A stretch of DNA of 64,000 nt from an uncultured Bacteroidia bacterium (GTDB taxonomy: Bacteria > Bacteroidota > Bacteroidia > Bacteroidales > UBA932): assembly GCA_902785575.1 (NCBI GenBank), contig CACZZF010000012.1, positions 191,790-255,789 on the forward strand. Direction: 5' to 3'. Positions 54,219 to 64,000 of the stretch are shown piece by piece. The notes beneath the pieces are model-generated. The model was given only the letters and a program-made list of their open reading frames with translations, had not been told where the DNA came from and searched no databases. How positions within the stretch are numbered: position 1 is the first letter of the stretch; each line of letters begins with the position of its first letter. Position numbers and translations under genes: made by a program.

Positions 54219-55418
54219 TTAGTTGATTCCGAGCTTCTTCTTCAGATCCTTGGAGATAGCGTCCTTGTGGACCATGATGTCCATGGACTTGCCGGCGACG
54301 AAATTCTCGGACACATACCAAATGCCCTTATACTTGCCGCTCTCGCCCCAAGAGTTCTTGACCATGTAGTAGAGAGTACCGTTCTGATCCTTGGCCATAC
54401 CGTAAATCTGCATTCCGTGGTCGTCAGTAGTGGTCTTGTTGTCAAACTCCTCCTGACGGGACTCCTGAGTGGGGACAACCTCCTTGGGAATCTCCACGGG
54501 AGCCTTCTGAGCCTGGGCGGGATCAGCGCCGACCCAACGGGCCTGGTCGCTGCCGGTGGTGGCGATAGTCTTGGCGTCGACGAGGACACCGATTCCATTC
54601 CTGGTGAAGCCAACCTCACTTACATCCGAGCCCCAAGCGACGGTGTAACCCTTCTCGACAGCGGTCTTGAGAACATCCATGAACACATCGAGAGGAACGT
54701 TGTAGGAAGGATCTCCCCTCCAGTTGTCGCCGATCTCAAGGACGAACGGCTTGTAGAACGGATGATGAGTGAAGGAGGTGAGGGTCACATAGTCAGCGGG
54801 AACGATGCCAAGCTCATCCCTGTAGGAAGCGGGAGTGTAGGTCTTTCCGTTGACCTCGAAGGTGGCAGGAGCAGCTCCGAAGAAGCTGTCAACCATGGCG
54901 TCGAAGCCGGCCTTCCATGTCTTGGAGACTCCGCGAGCGGACCTCTTGTTGATGGTCTCGACGTAAGCCTTGGTCACGGCATCAATCTCACCGTGGTTGG
55001 GAAGGGCCTGCTTGCCGGGCATGGCAGACTGGGGAACGATACCGTAATCTTCAATCACATGGAGCACATCATCAGCCTCAGATCCGGGCCCGAAACGAAG
55101 ATCTCCATCAAGACGGATATATTTGTCAGCCCTGTCTTTGTAAGACTGGGAAACGACAAACATCTCGGAGAGATCAGGATACTGCGCCGCGTCCTTGATA
55201 CCCTTGATCCTGATGATCTCGGACTCAAGGAAAGCTATGGTCGAGAAGCACCAGCATGTGCTTGAGCTAGCCTGGTTCTTAATTGAGGTAATAGGGTTCT
55301 CCTTGATCACAGTGAACTGATAGTCAGCCTGAGGGAGCTGGGGCCTGGGCTGCTGTGCGAAGAGCGCGGAGGGAATCAAAGCCACCGCGATCAAAGCGAT
55401 GAGAAAGCTCTTTTTCAT
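54219..55418 (-). CDS. Exported C1-family cysteine peptidase (bleomycin hydrolase/aminopeptidase C-like)
   Basis: A 399-aa papain-like peptidase with a Sec signal (LIALIAVALIPSALFAQ), so it acts in the periplasm or outside, unlike cytoplasmic PepC. The catalytic Cys lies in QASSSTCWCFSTIAFLE, His in TTDDHGMQIYGMAKD and Asn in MVKNSWGESGKYKG. The spacing and the ELxxSEMFVVSQSYKDRADKY region fit the bleomycin hydrolase branch. It is probably an aminopeptidase for peptide nutrition. It lies 21 bp after the rubrerythrin stop. Confidence 0.92.
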   Translation of the reverse strand: MKKSFLIALIAVALIPSALFAQQPRPQLPQADYQFTVIKENPITSIKNQASSSTCWCFSTIAFLESEIIRIKGIKDAAQYPDLSEMFVVSQSYKDRADKYIRLDGDLRFGPGSEADDVLHVIEDYGIVPQSAMPGKQALPNHGEIDAVTKAYVETINKRSARGVSKTWKAGFDAMVDSFFGAAPATFEVNGKTYTPASYRDELGIVPADYVTLTSFTHHPFYKPFVLEIGDNWRGDPSYNVPLDVFMDVLKTAVEKGYTVAWGSDVSEVGFTRNGIGVLVDAKTIATTGSDQARWVGADPAQAQKAPVEIPKEVVPTQESRQEEFDNKTTTDDHGMQIYGMAKDQNGTLYYMVKNSWGESGKYKGIWYVSENFVAGKSMDIMVHKDAISKDLKKKLGIN

Positions 55419-55439
55419 GATAATTGGTGTATTAAATGA

Positions 55440-55979
55440 TTAATAATTCTCTGCTTTGACCTGGAAATAGCTCTGAGGGTGGTCGCAAACAGGGCAAACC
55501 TCAGGAGCCTTCTTACCGATCACGATATGGCCGCAATTGGAGCACTCCCAAATGGCGTCATCGTCACGGGTGAAGACCACGGCCTCTTTGACCTTGCCGA
55601 GAAGCTTGCGATAGCGCTCCTCATGGGTTTTCTCAATGGCGCCGACTTTCTCGAAAAGAGTAGCGATCTGATCGAAACCCTCTTCCTTAGCGGTCTTGGC
55701 GAAACCGTCATACATGTCGGTCCATTCGAAATTCTCACCGTCAGCGGCGTCAGCGAGGTTAACCTCGGTCGGAGGAACAGAACCGCCATGGAGGAACTTG
55801 AACCAAATCTTGGCATGCTCCTTCTCATTTTTGGCTGTTTCCTCGAAAATCTTGCTTATCTGGACATATCCGTCCTTCTTAGCCCTGGAGGCATAATAGA
55901 GATACTTGGTGTGGGCTTGGCTTTCACCGGCGAAGGCGGTGAGCAAGTTCTGTTCAGTCTTGGATCCTTTCAATTCCAT
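55440..55979 (-). CDS. rbr: Rubrerythrin
   Basis: Non-haem di-iron peroxidase that removes H2O2 in anaerobes. The 179-aa protein joins a ferritin-like four-helix domain ([40 protein letters not shown], which carry the iron-ligand Glu and His residues) to a C-terminal rubredoxin-like domain ([20 protein letters not shown]). Its presence fits an anaerobic organism. Promoter box TAAATTTG at 56018-56025. Confidence 0.96.
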   Translation of the reverse strand: MELKGSKTEQNLLTAFAGESQAHTKYLYYASRAKKDGYVQISKIFEETAKNEKEHAKIWFKFLHGGSVPPTEVNLADAADGENFEWTDMYDGFAKTAKEEGFDQIATLFEKVGAIEKTHEERYRKLLGKVKEAVVFTRDDDAIWECSNCGHIVIGKKAPEVCPVCDHPQSYFQVKAENY

Positions 55980-56017
55980 AGTAAAAAGAATATTAATTCA
56001 AGCAAAAGCGCTAAACG

Positions 56018-56025
56018 CAAATTTA
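56018..56025 (-). promoter_or_regulatory. -7 promoter element of rubrerythrin
   Basis: Minus-strand TAAATTTG, about 38 bp before ATG 55979. Confidence 0.45.
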
Positions 56026-56037
56026 ACAAAAAATAAC

Positions 56038-56045
56038 TAATTTTG
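56038..56045 (+). promoter_or_regulatory. -7 promoter element of the GH25 gene
   Basis: TAATTTTG fits TAnnTTTG and ends 19 bp before ATG 56065. It stands almost back to back with the rubrerythrin box. Confidence 0.45.
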
Positions 56046-56064
56046 ACCGTATTCCGGAAAGAAT

Positions 56065-56847
56065 ATGCCGACCCGCAAAAGAAAGATCAAAAAGAAGAAA
56101 ATCTCATTAAGTCCCTGGACCGCATTGGCCGTGGCTGGGGGGCTTCTTCTGGGCATATTCCTGCTAGTCCACAGGTGGGGAGGCAACGATTCCGAACGGG
56201 GCGCGAAAGTGCCGGCGGGAGTCTGGCGTTACGGGATTGACATATCCCACAACAACCCCAAACCCATAGTCTGGGACTCCCTCTATGTCATGACCGACCA
56301 GAGAAGGAAGACAGTCCGGAACCCCTATGCCGCCAGGGATATCAAGCCAGTCAGTTTCGTGATTATCAAAGCCACTGAAGGAGCTTCGTTTACGGATTCC
56401 GACTTCAAGGCCAACTGGAGAGAAGCCGGGAGAAGCGGTCTGCGCAGAGGGGCGTATCACTTTTTCAGGAGTTCAAAAGACGGAGAAGTCCAGGCCAAGA
56501 ATTTCATCTCTACAGTAGGCGATATGAGGATAAAGGACCTTCCGCCCGTGCTGGACATTGAGACTATCCATCTCGGCTGCTCTAAGGAGCTGCTGAACCA
56601 GAGGGCTTTACAATGGCTCAAGGCTGTCGAGGATCATTACGGGAAGAAGCCCATGGTCTACGCCAGCTCATCTTTCATCAAGGATCACCTGTCAAAGGAA
56701 ATAACTGATAATTACCCGATTTGGGTAGCGCATTACGGGAAGGAACGCCCGGGACGTGACAACTGGGTCTGGTGGCAATTCACCGACAAGGCAGTGGTCA
56801 AAGGCGTACCTGGATTAGTGGACTTGAGTGTGATGAAAGTGGATTGA
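56065..56847 (+). CDS. GH25 muramidase (lysozyme), membrane-anchored
   Basis: A 260-aa protein with a very basic N-terminus (TRKRKIKKKK), a single transmembrane anchor (ALAVAGGLLLGIFLLV) and a GH25 domain facing the periplasm. The catalytic region shows YGIDISHNN, FVIIKATEGASFTDSDF, RRGAYHFFR and the DIE of PVLDIETIHLGC, with VWWQFTDKAVVKGVPGLVDLS near the end. It cleaves the MurNAc-GlcNAc bond, for cell-wall remodelling or killing of competitors. It is monocistronic and convergent with the propeller-like gene, 2 bp away. Confidence 0.92.
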   Translation: MPTRKRKIKKKKISLSPWTALAVAGGLLLGIFLLVHRWGGNDSERGAKVPAGVWRYGIDISHNNPKPIVWDSLYVMTDQRRKTVRNPYAARDIKPVSFVIIKATEGASFTDSDFKANWREAGRSGLRRGAYHFFRSSKDGEVQAKNFISTVGDMRIKDLPPVLDIETIHLGCSKELLNQRALQWLKAVEDHYGKKPMVYASSSFIKDHLSKEITDNYPIWVAHYGKERPGRDNWVWWQFTDKAVVKGVPGLVDLSVMKVD

Positions 56848-56849
56848 CC

Positions 56850-57941
56850 CTACTCCATGACAAAGGTCTTGGCATTCCCGTCCCAACGGTAAATCCTCAC
56901 CCGGCAATACTGGTTCCCAGTAGCTTCAGAGCGTCCATTTTCCGAGAAATAGAAACGCCCGTCACCCAACGGGGAGACTCCTGTTCCTCCCCATTTGAAG
57001 TCAATCCCCTCAACCGGGTTTTCCCATGAGCCGATTACCGGATGCCTGGATGTGTCGTAAGGAACACCTATAAGCCCCCTCTTGACTGGTCGGCTGGACA
57101 CACTGAAAGAGAAGGCCGGATAGTTCGTGAACTGCTCCTTCGCCCCTTTGTACACGAAGAGGAACATTCTCCCTGAACTGGGGTCGTAAGTCATGTTCTG
57201 GACTCCCCAGTTCGTGTTTCCTGTATAGACGAAATACTTGTCTAAAGGTTTCTTGGGCCCTTCGGAATAAAACTCCCCGAACTTCACCTTGCTGGCGAAG
57301 CCTTCCAGTTCGCCAAGGTCATATCGCAGCAGGATCTGGCTGTCATTGTCGCTCCGGGAAGTGTCGCCATATATTCCGTAAGCCACATATAGATAATTCT
57401 TTCCACCTTTCTTTCCGAGCTTCGGAGCGATAGCGACCCCGTCGATTCCGGAGCAACCATAGAAATGCTCGTATTCCTGGCCGGCGGGTCCGAAACCCTT
57501 CAGGTGATAGTCCTTTGTAGCCTCCCTGACACACACGATCTTGAAAGCCTCATTATCTTCGGAATCCATCCCAACCTTTGAGACTTTATCCACATCGATG
57601 ATGGCGATATAGAACATCGACCTGCCTTTCGCGAAATCCGACAATCCCTGACCGATCACATCGTCCTTGCACTCGAGCGAAGCGAAGACCTTCCTGCGAG
57701 CAGGATCAAAGACCATCGCCCCGAGATGCCCTTGAATATGCTCCAACGAACCTAGCACATTACCCTTCATATCGGTCACAAGGAAGGAATCCGTGAACGA
57801 GAAATACATTTTGCCGACCTCCTGGTCATAAGCGATTCCTTGCACATGATGGGATCCGCCCTCAACATAGATGTCTCCCTGAGCTTGAGCGAAGACCGGC
57901 GCCAAGGCCAAAGTCAGTAGAATAAAGATTATCCTTTTCAT
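56850..57941 (-). CDS. Exported beta-propeller-like protein of unknown function
   Basis: A 363-aa protein with a Sec signal (LLTLALAPVFAQAQ). Repeating strands such as SHHVQGIAYDQEVGKMYFSF, GHLGAMVFDPARRKVFASL, GVQNMTYDPSSGRMFLFVYKG and GGTGVSPLGDGRFYFSENG suggest a beta propeller. No catalytic motif is recognised. ATG 57941 lies 2 bp after the lpxB stop, so it is cotranscribed with lpxB and surE; the upstream TTG (57947) is unlikely. Confidence 0.72.
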   Translation of the reverse strand: MKRIIFILLTLALAPVFAQAQGDIYVEGGSHHVQGIAYDQEVGKMYFSFTDSFLVTDMKGNVLGSLEHIQGHLGAMVFDPARRKVFASLECKDDVIGQGLSDFAKGRSMFYIAIIDVDKVSKVGMDSEDNEAFKIVCVREATKDYHLKGFGPAGQEYEHFYGCSGIDGVAIAPKLGKKGGKNYLYVAYGIYGDTSRSDNDSQILLRYDLGELEGFASKVKFGEFYSEGPKKPLDKYFVYTGNTNWGVQNMTYDPSSGRMFLFVYKGAKEQFTNYPAFSFSVSSRPVKRGLIGVPYDTSRHPVIGSWENPVEGIDFKWGGTGVSPLGDGRFYFSENGRSEATGNQYCRVRIYRWDGNAKTFVME

Positions 57942-57943
57942 AT

Positions 57944-59092
57944 TCAACTATTTCCAAGTTCTATCATCATAGCCTTGGCCACCTCCGATGACGCTCCTCC
58001 CCCACCCAGAGACTGGCGTATCTCTCCATAACCCGAAAGCATATTCCCCCGGTAATCAGCATCTTCAATCAATCTCCTGACCTCATAGAGGACATTGTCG
58101 GAAGTGAAATAATCCTGGAGCAATTCCCTAAAACACATTCTGTTCAGGATGAGGTTGCCGAGGCTAATGAACCGCACCTTGATTATCATCCTGCCTACCA
58201 GATAATTAAGCGCGGCAGTCCTATAAGCGACCACCTGCGGGGTGCCTGTCAGGGCGCATTCAAGGGAGGCTGTTCCCGAGTTGACGACAGCCGCCTTCGA
58301 ATTACGCATCACCGCATAGCTCTCCCCAAATATCACTTTGACATATTCCCTGCCATCGATATACCCGGCGTAATCCTCAATTTCGCATGAAGGAGCCCCA
58401 GCGATGACGAATATATAATCAGAATACTCGGGGATGGACCTCAACTTGTCCGCGAACTCCATGTAAACCGGCATCATAGAACTGATCTCACCGGACCTGG
58501 ATCCCGGCAACAGGGCGATCATCGGCCGGTCAGGCAGTCCTGCCCTCTCAAGGAAGTCCTCCCGGGACTCCAGCATGGCCCCAGAACCGTCGATAGCATC
58601 GACAAGAGGATTCCCTTTGTAGATAAAATCCACCCCTTTCGAAGTGAAGTAAGGAATCTCAAACGGAAAGACGATGAATAGCTTATCCACATATTCCTTC
58701 AACTTCTTAACTCGGCTTTCCCTTGAGGCCCAGACTTTCGGGGCAATGTAATAGAACACCTTGAAACCGGCCTTGTGAGCAAATTCGGCGATCTTGAAAT
58801 TGAACCCGGGATAATCTATCAGCACGACAACATCCGGTTTCCATGCCAATATGTCCTTTTTGCAGTCCTCCAATCGCTTGGCGAACTTCCTCGGGTGCAA
58901 CAAAACCTGCGTGAACCCTATCACAGCCCCTTCACGGTAATCCCGCACCAGTTCACCGCCAACGGAGCTCATTAGCTCACCACCCCAAAAACGGATCTCA
59001 GCATGCGGGTCAACAGAATAAAGGCCACGCATCAGGTTAGACCCGTGGAGGTCGCCAGACGTCTCACCGGCTATGATGTACCATCTCGCCAT
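57944..59092 (-). CDS. lpxB: Lipid-A-disaccharide synthase LpxB
   Basis: Condenses lipid X with UDP-2,3-diacyl-GlcN to form the lipid A disaccharide at the inner membrane. The 382-aa GT19 protein starts WYIIAGETSGDLHGSNLMRGL and has VVLIDYPGFNFKIAEFAHK, YYIAPKVWASRESRVKKL, ALLPGSRSGEISSMMPV and NSGTASLECALTGTPQVVAYR. It overlaps the surE stop by one base, so the two are translationally coupled. Confidence 0.96.
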   Translation of the reverse strand: MARWYIIAGETSGDLHGSNLMRGLYSVDPHAEIRFWGGELMSSVGGELVRDYREGAVIGFTQVLLHPRKFAKRLEDCKKDILAWKPDVVVLIDYPGFNFKIAEFAHKAGFKVFYYIAPKVWASRESRVKKLKEYVDKLFIVFPFEIPYFTSKGVDFIYKGNPLVDAIDGSGAMLESREDFLERAGLPDRPMIALLPGSRSGEISSMMPVYMEFADKLRSIPEYSDYIFVIAGAPSCEIEDYAGYIDGREYVKVIFGESYAVMRNSKAAVVNSGTASLECALTGTPQVVAYRTAALNYLVGRMIIKVRFISLGNLILNRMCFRELLQDYFTSDNVLYEVRRLIEDADYRGNMLSGYGEIRQSLGGGGASSEVAKAMMIELGNS

Positions 59093-59901
59093 CAGAACTC
59101 CTCATTGAGGATACCAGACAGACGATGTTCCTCCTCATGATCGGTACGATCTATAGTCTGGGGAGTGATAGCGATATACCCTTCATCCACAGCGTGGTGG
59201 TCTGCCATGCCGTCTCCTTCCGGAGAGCCATCTACAAAACGCCCCCGCATCACATAAAGAGCATCCACCCTCTCATTGACTTCGGGCGGAACGGCCCCGG
59301 TCCACGTCTCAAATTCCTCAATCCAATAGCCATATCCCTGATGGCAGACACGCACGCCTTTCACAGGGATATCCGACGGAGGAAAATTGACATTGTAGGA
59401 CAATCTCCTCTGGCCAGGCCAGTTTTCCATGAGCTTTTCAAAGATAGCCGGGAAATACTTTTTAACCGAGGAGAAATCAGCATCCTCGCCAAATTCGCAA
59501 AGGGAAACGCCTATTGATGGAATGCCATTGATAGCGGCTTCCTCAGCAGCCCCCATGGTCCCCGAGTAATTGGTCGCGACAGACGCGTTGGAACCATGGT
59601 TGATACCACAGATAACGACATCACACTTCCTGTCCGGGAATACTTTGTCCAGGGCGAACTTGACGCAACTAGCCGGAGTCGCGTCGAGCCATGCCCAGGA
59701 CACTCCGTCCTTCTCCCCAAGGTCCCTATATCCGCATGGACGGTTCCCGAGGGACACCGCGACTGACATTCCTGACTGGTGTGATCTGGGTGCAACGACC
59801 GTGATCCTGCCATATGGGCGCATCAACTCGACCAGTTCCCGGATGCCTTTGGAGGTGTATCCGTCGTCGTTCGTTATCAATATGTTGAGATTAGCTGGCA
59901 T
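59092..59901 (-). CDS. surE: 5'/3'-nucleotidase SurE
   Basis: Metal-dependent nucleoside monophosphatase, 269 aa. The N-terminus has the metal-binding ILITNDDGYTSKGI, followed by VVAPRSHQSGMSVAVS and the conserved VICGINHGSNASVATNYSGTMGAA. ATG 59901 is chosen because the family begins with this strand; the ORF extends 21 codons further through the promoter. It leads the surE-lpxB-propeller operon. Confidence 0.95.
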   Translation of the reverse strand: MPANLNILITNDDGYTSKGIRELVELMRPYGRITVVAPRSHQSGMSVAVSLGNRPCGYRDLGEKDGVSWAWLDATPASCVKFALDKVFPDRKCDVVICGINHGSNASVATNYSGTMGAAEEAAINGIPSIGVSLCEFGEDADFSSVKKYFPAIFEKLMENWPGQRRLSYNVNFPPSDIPVKGVRVCHQGYGYWIEEFETWTGAVPPEVNERVDALYVMRGRFVDGSPEGDGMADHHAVDEGYIAITPQTIDRTDHEEEHRLSGILNEEF

Positions 59902-59920
59902 ATCTATAGATTTTAGTTCA

Positions 59921-59928
59921 CAAATATA
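59921..59928 (-). promoter_or_regulatory. -7 promoter element of surE
   Basis: Minus-strand TATATTTG, 20 bp before ATG 59901. Confidence 0.55.
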
Positions 59929-59950
59929 CTGAATTCCATATTTTTTTCTG

Positions 59951-59958
59951 TAAATTTG
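59951..59958 (+). promoter_or_regulatory. -7 promoter element of gapA
   Basis: TAAATTTG on the plus strand gives a leader of about 70 bases before ATG 60034. Confidence 0.5.
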
Positions 59959-60021
59959 CATCAATTTTGCAGGGAATAAACACTGCTTAAATGAGACAAA
60001 TTTGTTTAAACAACTTAATAA

Positions 60022-61051
<1,030 letters not shown>

Positions 61052-61058
61052 CGATTGC

Positions 61059-61087
61059 AAGGCCTGGCCTTCGGGTCAGGCCTTTTT
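61059..61087 (+). terminator. Intrinsic terminator after gapA
   Basis: AAGGCCTGGCC and GGTCAGGCCTT form an 11-bp stem (one G-U) capped by a TTCG tetraloop closed by C-G, followed by a run of five T. Confidence 0.92.
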
Positions 61088-61128
61088 GATAAGGAACTTT
61101 TTTAACAACTTATTAATTATCAGCAATT

Positions 61129-61815
61129 ATGAAAAGAATCGTTTTGACATTCATGTGCGCTGCCATGGTTTTCTCCGGTTGCGGTAACATGTCACAGACC
61201 GGCAAGGGTACTTTGATTGGATCTGGTGCCGGCGCGGCTGTCGGAGCCGGACTCGGAGCTCTCATCGGCAAGGATGGCAAGGGCGCCGCTATCGGTGCCG
61301 CTATCGGAACAGCCGTCGGAGCCGGAGCTGGAGCCATCATCGGAAAGAAGATGGACAAGAAGGCCGAGGAACTCGCCGCCCTGGAGAACGCCCAGATCGA
61401 GACTGTCGAGGATTCCAATGGCCTCGAGGCTATCAAGGTTACCTTCAACAGCGGTATCCTTTTCGACACCAACAAGGCCGACCTCAAGCAGGCTTCAAAG
61501 AACGAGCTCTCCCAGTTCGCAAGCAAGATGTCTGATCTTCAGGATACCGACATCACCATCTATGGCCACACGGACAACACTGGTTCCGACGCTGTCAATG
61601 AGAGACTCTCCAACGAGAGGGCTCAGAGCGTCGCCAACTACCTGAAGAACTGCGGTATCGCTTCTTCCCGTATGACCACAGAGGGCAAGTCCTACTCCAT
61701 GCCTGTCGCTGACAACAGCACCAAGGAAGGAAGGGCCCAGAACCGCCGTGTCGAGATCTACATCACCGCCAACCAGAAGATGATCGAAGCCGCCGAGAAC
61801 GGAACTCTTGAGTAG
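61129..61815 (+). CDS. OmpA-family lipoprotein with glycine-zipper domain
   Basis: A 228-aa lipoprotein (AAMVFSGCGN). Residues 28-75 form a glycine zipper (GAGAAVGAGLGALIGKD and AIGTAVGAGAGAIIGKK) that may span or associate with the outer membrane. The OmpA C-like domain (about 95-215) binds peptidoglycan, with FDTNKADLKQASKNEL, YGHTDNTGSDAVNERLSNERA and GRAQNRRVEIYI. It probably tethers the outer membrane to the cell wall. It is preceded by a promoter-terminator arrangement and followed by its own terminator. Confidence 0.93.
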   Translation: MKRIVLTFMCAAMVFSGCGNMSQTGKGTLIGSGAGAAVGAGLGALIGKDGKGAAIGAAIGTAVGAGAGAIIGKKMDKKAEELAALENAQIETVEDSNGLEAIKVTFNSGILFDTNKADLKQASKNELSQFASKMSDLQDTDITIYGHTDNTGSDAVNERLSNERAQSVANYLKNCGIASSRMTTEGKSYSMPVADNSTKEGRAQNRRVEIYITANQKMIEAAENGTLE

Positions 61816-61838
61816 TATCATACTTCTATTCAGCAACA

Positions 61839-61870
61839 AAAGGCCGGCCCCCATCTGGGAGCCGGCCTTT
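61839..61870 (+). terminator. Intrinsic terminator after the OmpA-type gene
   Basis: AAAGGCCGGC and GCCGGCCTTT pair over 10 bp, extended by CCC/GGG around loop ATCT, then TTTCTTG. It probably also serves the convergent Big_2 gene. Confidence 0.88.
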
Positions 61871-61909
61871 CTTGAATCCGAGCTTTCCGTGGATTGACTC
61901 AGCTATCTT

Positions 61910-64000
61910 CTAGAGCACAAGCACATTCGTTCTTCCGATACTGATATTCGCATAGGTGAAGTTCAATGAGCAATTTCCTTTAGAGTTGACATTGAAGACG
62001 ACAGCATAACCACCGCGGCCTCCGCTGAGTATATTAACTCCTGCTTTCTTGGACATCACATCGTTGCTTGGGGTCCCCACGAAATTATCATATGCCGCCG
62101 TGAAGTTACCACTACCCGTTACCATTTGCAAATCCTTCTTATCAACAATGTCGTACAAGGTGAAAGAGAGTTCATTCCTTCCACTGGTATTGTAAGTATG
62201 ATAGATAGTGGAAGGAAGAGCTTTCCCCTGATAATGCACTTCACACTTATGTAAGATCTTAAGTGAAACTGTCTTGATCGTGACTCCCTTATATTTGAAG
62301 GTAAGTGTGGTCGTCCCTTCGCCTACACATCCTACGGTCTTTCCGTATAAAGCCCATGCGTTTCCATTCGTCGTGACAGAGGTATTCGAAGAAGCAATCG
62401 TGTAATTATCCTTGGTGTCAAGGGTTAACTGTACCTTCTTCCCGGAAGTTTTATCGTATAACTCGAAAAGTATACCCTCACTCTTAACTGCCATTAAATA
62501 ATTCATTGAGGATCCTACTTCCTTTCCGTTATACCAGACAGTATAGTCCTTGACCTTCACATTGATCTTGCGGGTCATACTTCCGTATTTCATTGTGACA
62601 GTAGTGGAACCACCCTTTTTTCCGGTGATCTTCCAGCCATTGTATGCGCCAATGCCCCCGGCTCCACCAGCATACATAAGGTCGACTCCCGCGACATTTG
62701 AATTACCGGAAGTGATAGAGTTGGTACTCAGGATAGTACGAATCTCGGCATTGTTGACCTTATCAAAAGGCATCAATGTGACAGTCTCTCCTAAATCAAT
62801 GGTAAGATTGTAATTTTCAGTCATCTCGGTAGAGCCCTTCTTTACGGTATACCTAGTGTTGACGGTGACAGCGCAAGTAGCCGTCTTACCATTGTGGGTC
62901 TTTACGGTGATGGTCGCGGTTCCGGGCTTGACGGCCGTGATCTTACCAGCCTTGTCAACAGTCGCCACAGCGGTATTGGAGGAACTCCATGTAACCTCAT
63001 GGTTAGTGACATTGGCCGGTGCTACAGTGGCGGCAAGCTGAGATGTCTGACTCTCCATCAATGATAAGGTTTTCTTGTTGAGAGTCACTCCCGTGGCGAC
63101 TACAGGCTTGTCGGTAACGGTCACGTCGCAGGTTGCGGTCTTGCCGCCGTCCTCGGTCGTCGCGGTGATCTTGGCGGTACCCTTCTTAACGGCAGTCACC
63201 TCACCATTCTGGTCAACCGTGGCAATAGACTCGTCGGATGAGCTCCACACGACCTTCTGGTTGGTGGCGTCCTCAGGAGAAACGGTCGCGACAAGGATCG
63301 CGCTACCACCTATTGTGAGAGTAAGGGATGTTCTGTTAACCGTTACTCCGGAGACCGGTGTGGGCTTTTTAGTGACTGTAACCTCGCAAGTGGCGGTCTT
63401 ACCTCCGTCAGTGGTCGTCACTGTTATGGTGGCCGTGCCGGGCTTCACACCGGTCACATTGCCCTTGGAGTCAATTGTGGCTATGCCCGTATCGGATGAC
63501 GACCAGGTCACCCTCTTGTCAGAGGCGTTCTTGGGAGTGAAGGATACGTAGAGCAGGACTTTCTCACCCTCGACAACTGAGACCTGTTCTTTGGTGAAGG
63601 CGATTCCCTCTACGGGAACTACCTTGGGAGTGACAGTCACCTCACAGGTGGCGGTCTTCCCGCCGTCAGCGGTGGTCACGGTTATTGTCGCCGTTCCGGG
63701 GGCAACCGCAGTGATATTGCCCTCCTCGTCAACTGTGGCGACAGCCTCGTCGGAGGAAGCGAAAGTCACATCCTTTACACTGGCGTCCTCGGGAGTAACT
63801 GTAACTACGATCGTTGCCGTCTCGCCCTCAGCGATCTCTACCGTCTCAACCTCGACAGAGACACCCTCGACTGGGACCGGCTTGGGATTAACTGTCACGG
63901 CGCAGGTCACAGTCTTTCCACCGTCGGCGGTAGTGGCTATAATCGTCGCGGTTCCGGGTGCGACTGCAGTCACAACACCGTCAGCCACAGTGGCGACTTC
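61910..64000 (-). CDS. Big_2 (bacterial Ig-like) repeat surface protein, 3' part (start beyond right edge)
   Basis: The 696 visible codons read without a stop to base 64000, so the N-terminus lies outside. They hold one partial and four complete Big_2 domains of about 80-85 residues. Each has the pattern (V/T)xVxGVxxxxxxxxLxxGxxxxLxATVxPxDA...VxWSSSDxxIATVD..GxVTAVxPGTATITVTT.DGGKTATCxVTV. The C-terminal 300 residues are another beta-rich region with two similar segments (DYTVWYNGKEVGSS and KCEVHYQGKALPS) and end TNVLVL. No type IX secretion domain is seen. It is probably an exported adhesin-like or glycan-associated protein. Confidence 0.88.
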   Translation of the reverse strand, partial: EVATVADGVVTAVAPGTATIIATTADGGKTVTCAVTVNPKPVPVEGVSVEVETVEIAEGETATIVVTVTPEDASVKDVTFASSDEAVATVDEEGNITAVAPGTATITVTTADGGKTATCEVTVTPKVVPVEGIAFTKEQVSVVEGEKVLLYVSFTPKNASDKRVTWSSSDTGIATIDSKGNVTGVKPGTATITVTTTDGGKTATCEVTVTKKPTPVSGVTVNRTSLTLTIGGSAILVATVSPEDATNQKVVWSSSDESIATVDQNGEVTAVKKGTAKITATTEDGGKTATCDVTVTDKPVVATGVTLNKKTLSLMESQTSQLAATVAPANVTNHEVTWSSSNTAVATVDKAGKITAVKPGTATITVKTHNGKTATCAVTVNTRYTVKKGSTEMTENYNLTIDLGETVTLMPFDKVNNAEIRTILSTNSITSGNSNVAGVDLMYAGGAGGIGAYNGWKITGKKGGSTTVTMKYGSMTRKINVKVKDYTVWYNGKEVGSSMNYLMAVKSEGILFELYDKTSGKKVQLTLDTKDNYTIASSNTSVTTNGNAWALYGKTVGCVGEGTTTLTFKYKGVTIKTVSLKILHKCEVHYQGKALPSTIYHTYNTSGRNELSFTLYDIVDKKDLQMVTGSGNFTAAYDNFVGTPSNDVMSKKAGVNILSGGRGGYAVVFNVNSKGNCSLNFTYANISIGRTNVLVL
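62860..63990 (-). repeat. Tandem Big_2-coding repeats
   Basis: Units of about 250 bp recur, each containing a well-conserved stretch coding GTATITVTTADGGKTATCEV. DNA similarity is highest in this stretch, which could allow recombination between units. Confidence 0.75.

Noticed and set aside
54201..55265. Long plus-strand ORF opposite the C1 peptidase (354 codons)
   Set aside because: The opposite strand encodes a complete peptidase with its catalytic residues. The plus-strand product has no recognisable motif and is a codon-bias shadow.

Overview
The window is about 52% GC by eye, carries no rRNA, phage or insertion sequence, and reads as the chromosome of a member of the Bacteroidales. The evidence is paired SusC/SusD genes, many lipoproteins with an S-C or G-C lipobox, a BACON-domain amylase, GH92 and GH25 enzymes, start sites that mostly lack Shine-Dalgarno sequences, and repeated Bacteroidetes-type -7 boxes (TAnnTTTG) in front of genes. 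Genus cannot be told from sequence reading alone.

Layout. 1-7.9 kb, minus strand: housekeeping genes (5' end of murA, murB, dnaK, queF, queuosine-precursor transporter, an acetyltransferase-like gene, prfA, mazG). 7.9-16 kb: CoA-transferase, a GH92 glycosidase, a reverse transcriptase with a structured RNA and a small partner gene directly upstream, an organophosphate antiporter and a prenyl synthase. 16-31 kb: a starch-utilisation locus on the minus strand (MFS maltose-type permease, SusC, SusD, a large SusE/F-like binding protein, a SusG-like BACON amylase, a double-GH13 lipoprotein), with a LytS/LytTR two-component system divergent from it. 33-38.6 kb: TrmH-type methyltransferase and a second SusC/SusD pair without enzymes. 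38.7-43 kb: a three-gene lipoprotein/membrane operon of unknown role. 43-50 kb: glyA, GH2 beta-galactosidase, a six-hairpin glycosidase, a GC-rich repeat element and tRNA-Cys. 50-60 kb: RlmI-type methyltransferase, a 3'-5' exonuclease, lipoprotein, alpha/beta hydrolase, pssA, C1 peptidase, rubrerythrin, GH25 muramidase, a propeller-like protein, lpxB, surE. 60-64 kb: gapA, an OmpA-type lipoprotein and a large Big_2-repeat surface protein running off the right edge.

The metabolic theme is capture and degradation of glycans: outer-membrane starch binding and import (SusCD, SusE/F-like), surface and periplasmic amylases, inner-membrane maltodextrin uptake, plus alpha-mannosidase and beta-galactosidase activities.

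The least ordinary material is (1) the cassette at 11.6-13.6 kb: a Bacteroidetes promoter, a 183-aa protein of unknown function, a 141-nt RNA closed by a 12-bp long-range stem that pairs fully only on the RT strand, and a reverse transcriptase that I cannot place in the canonical retron, DGR or group II intron classes; and (2) several families of short dispersed REP-like repeats that supply stop codons, start codons and in-frame inserts to at least eight genes.
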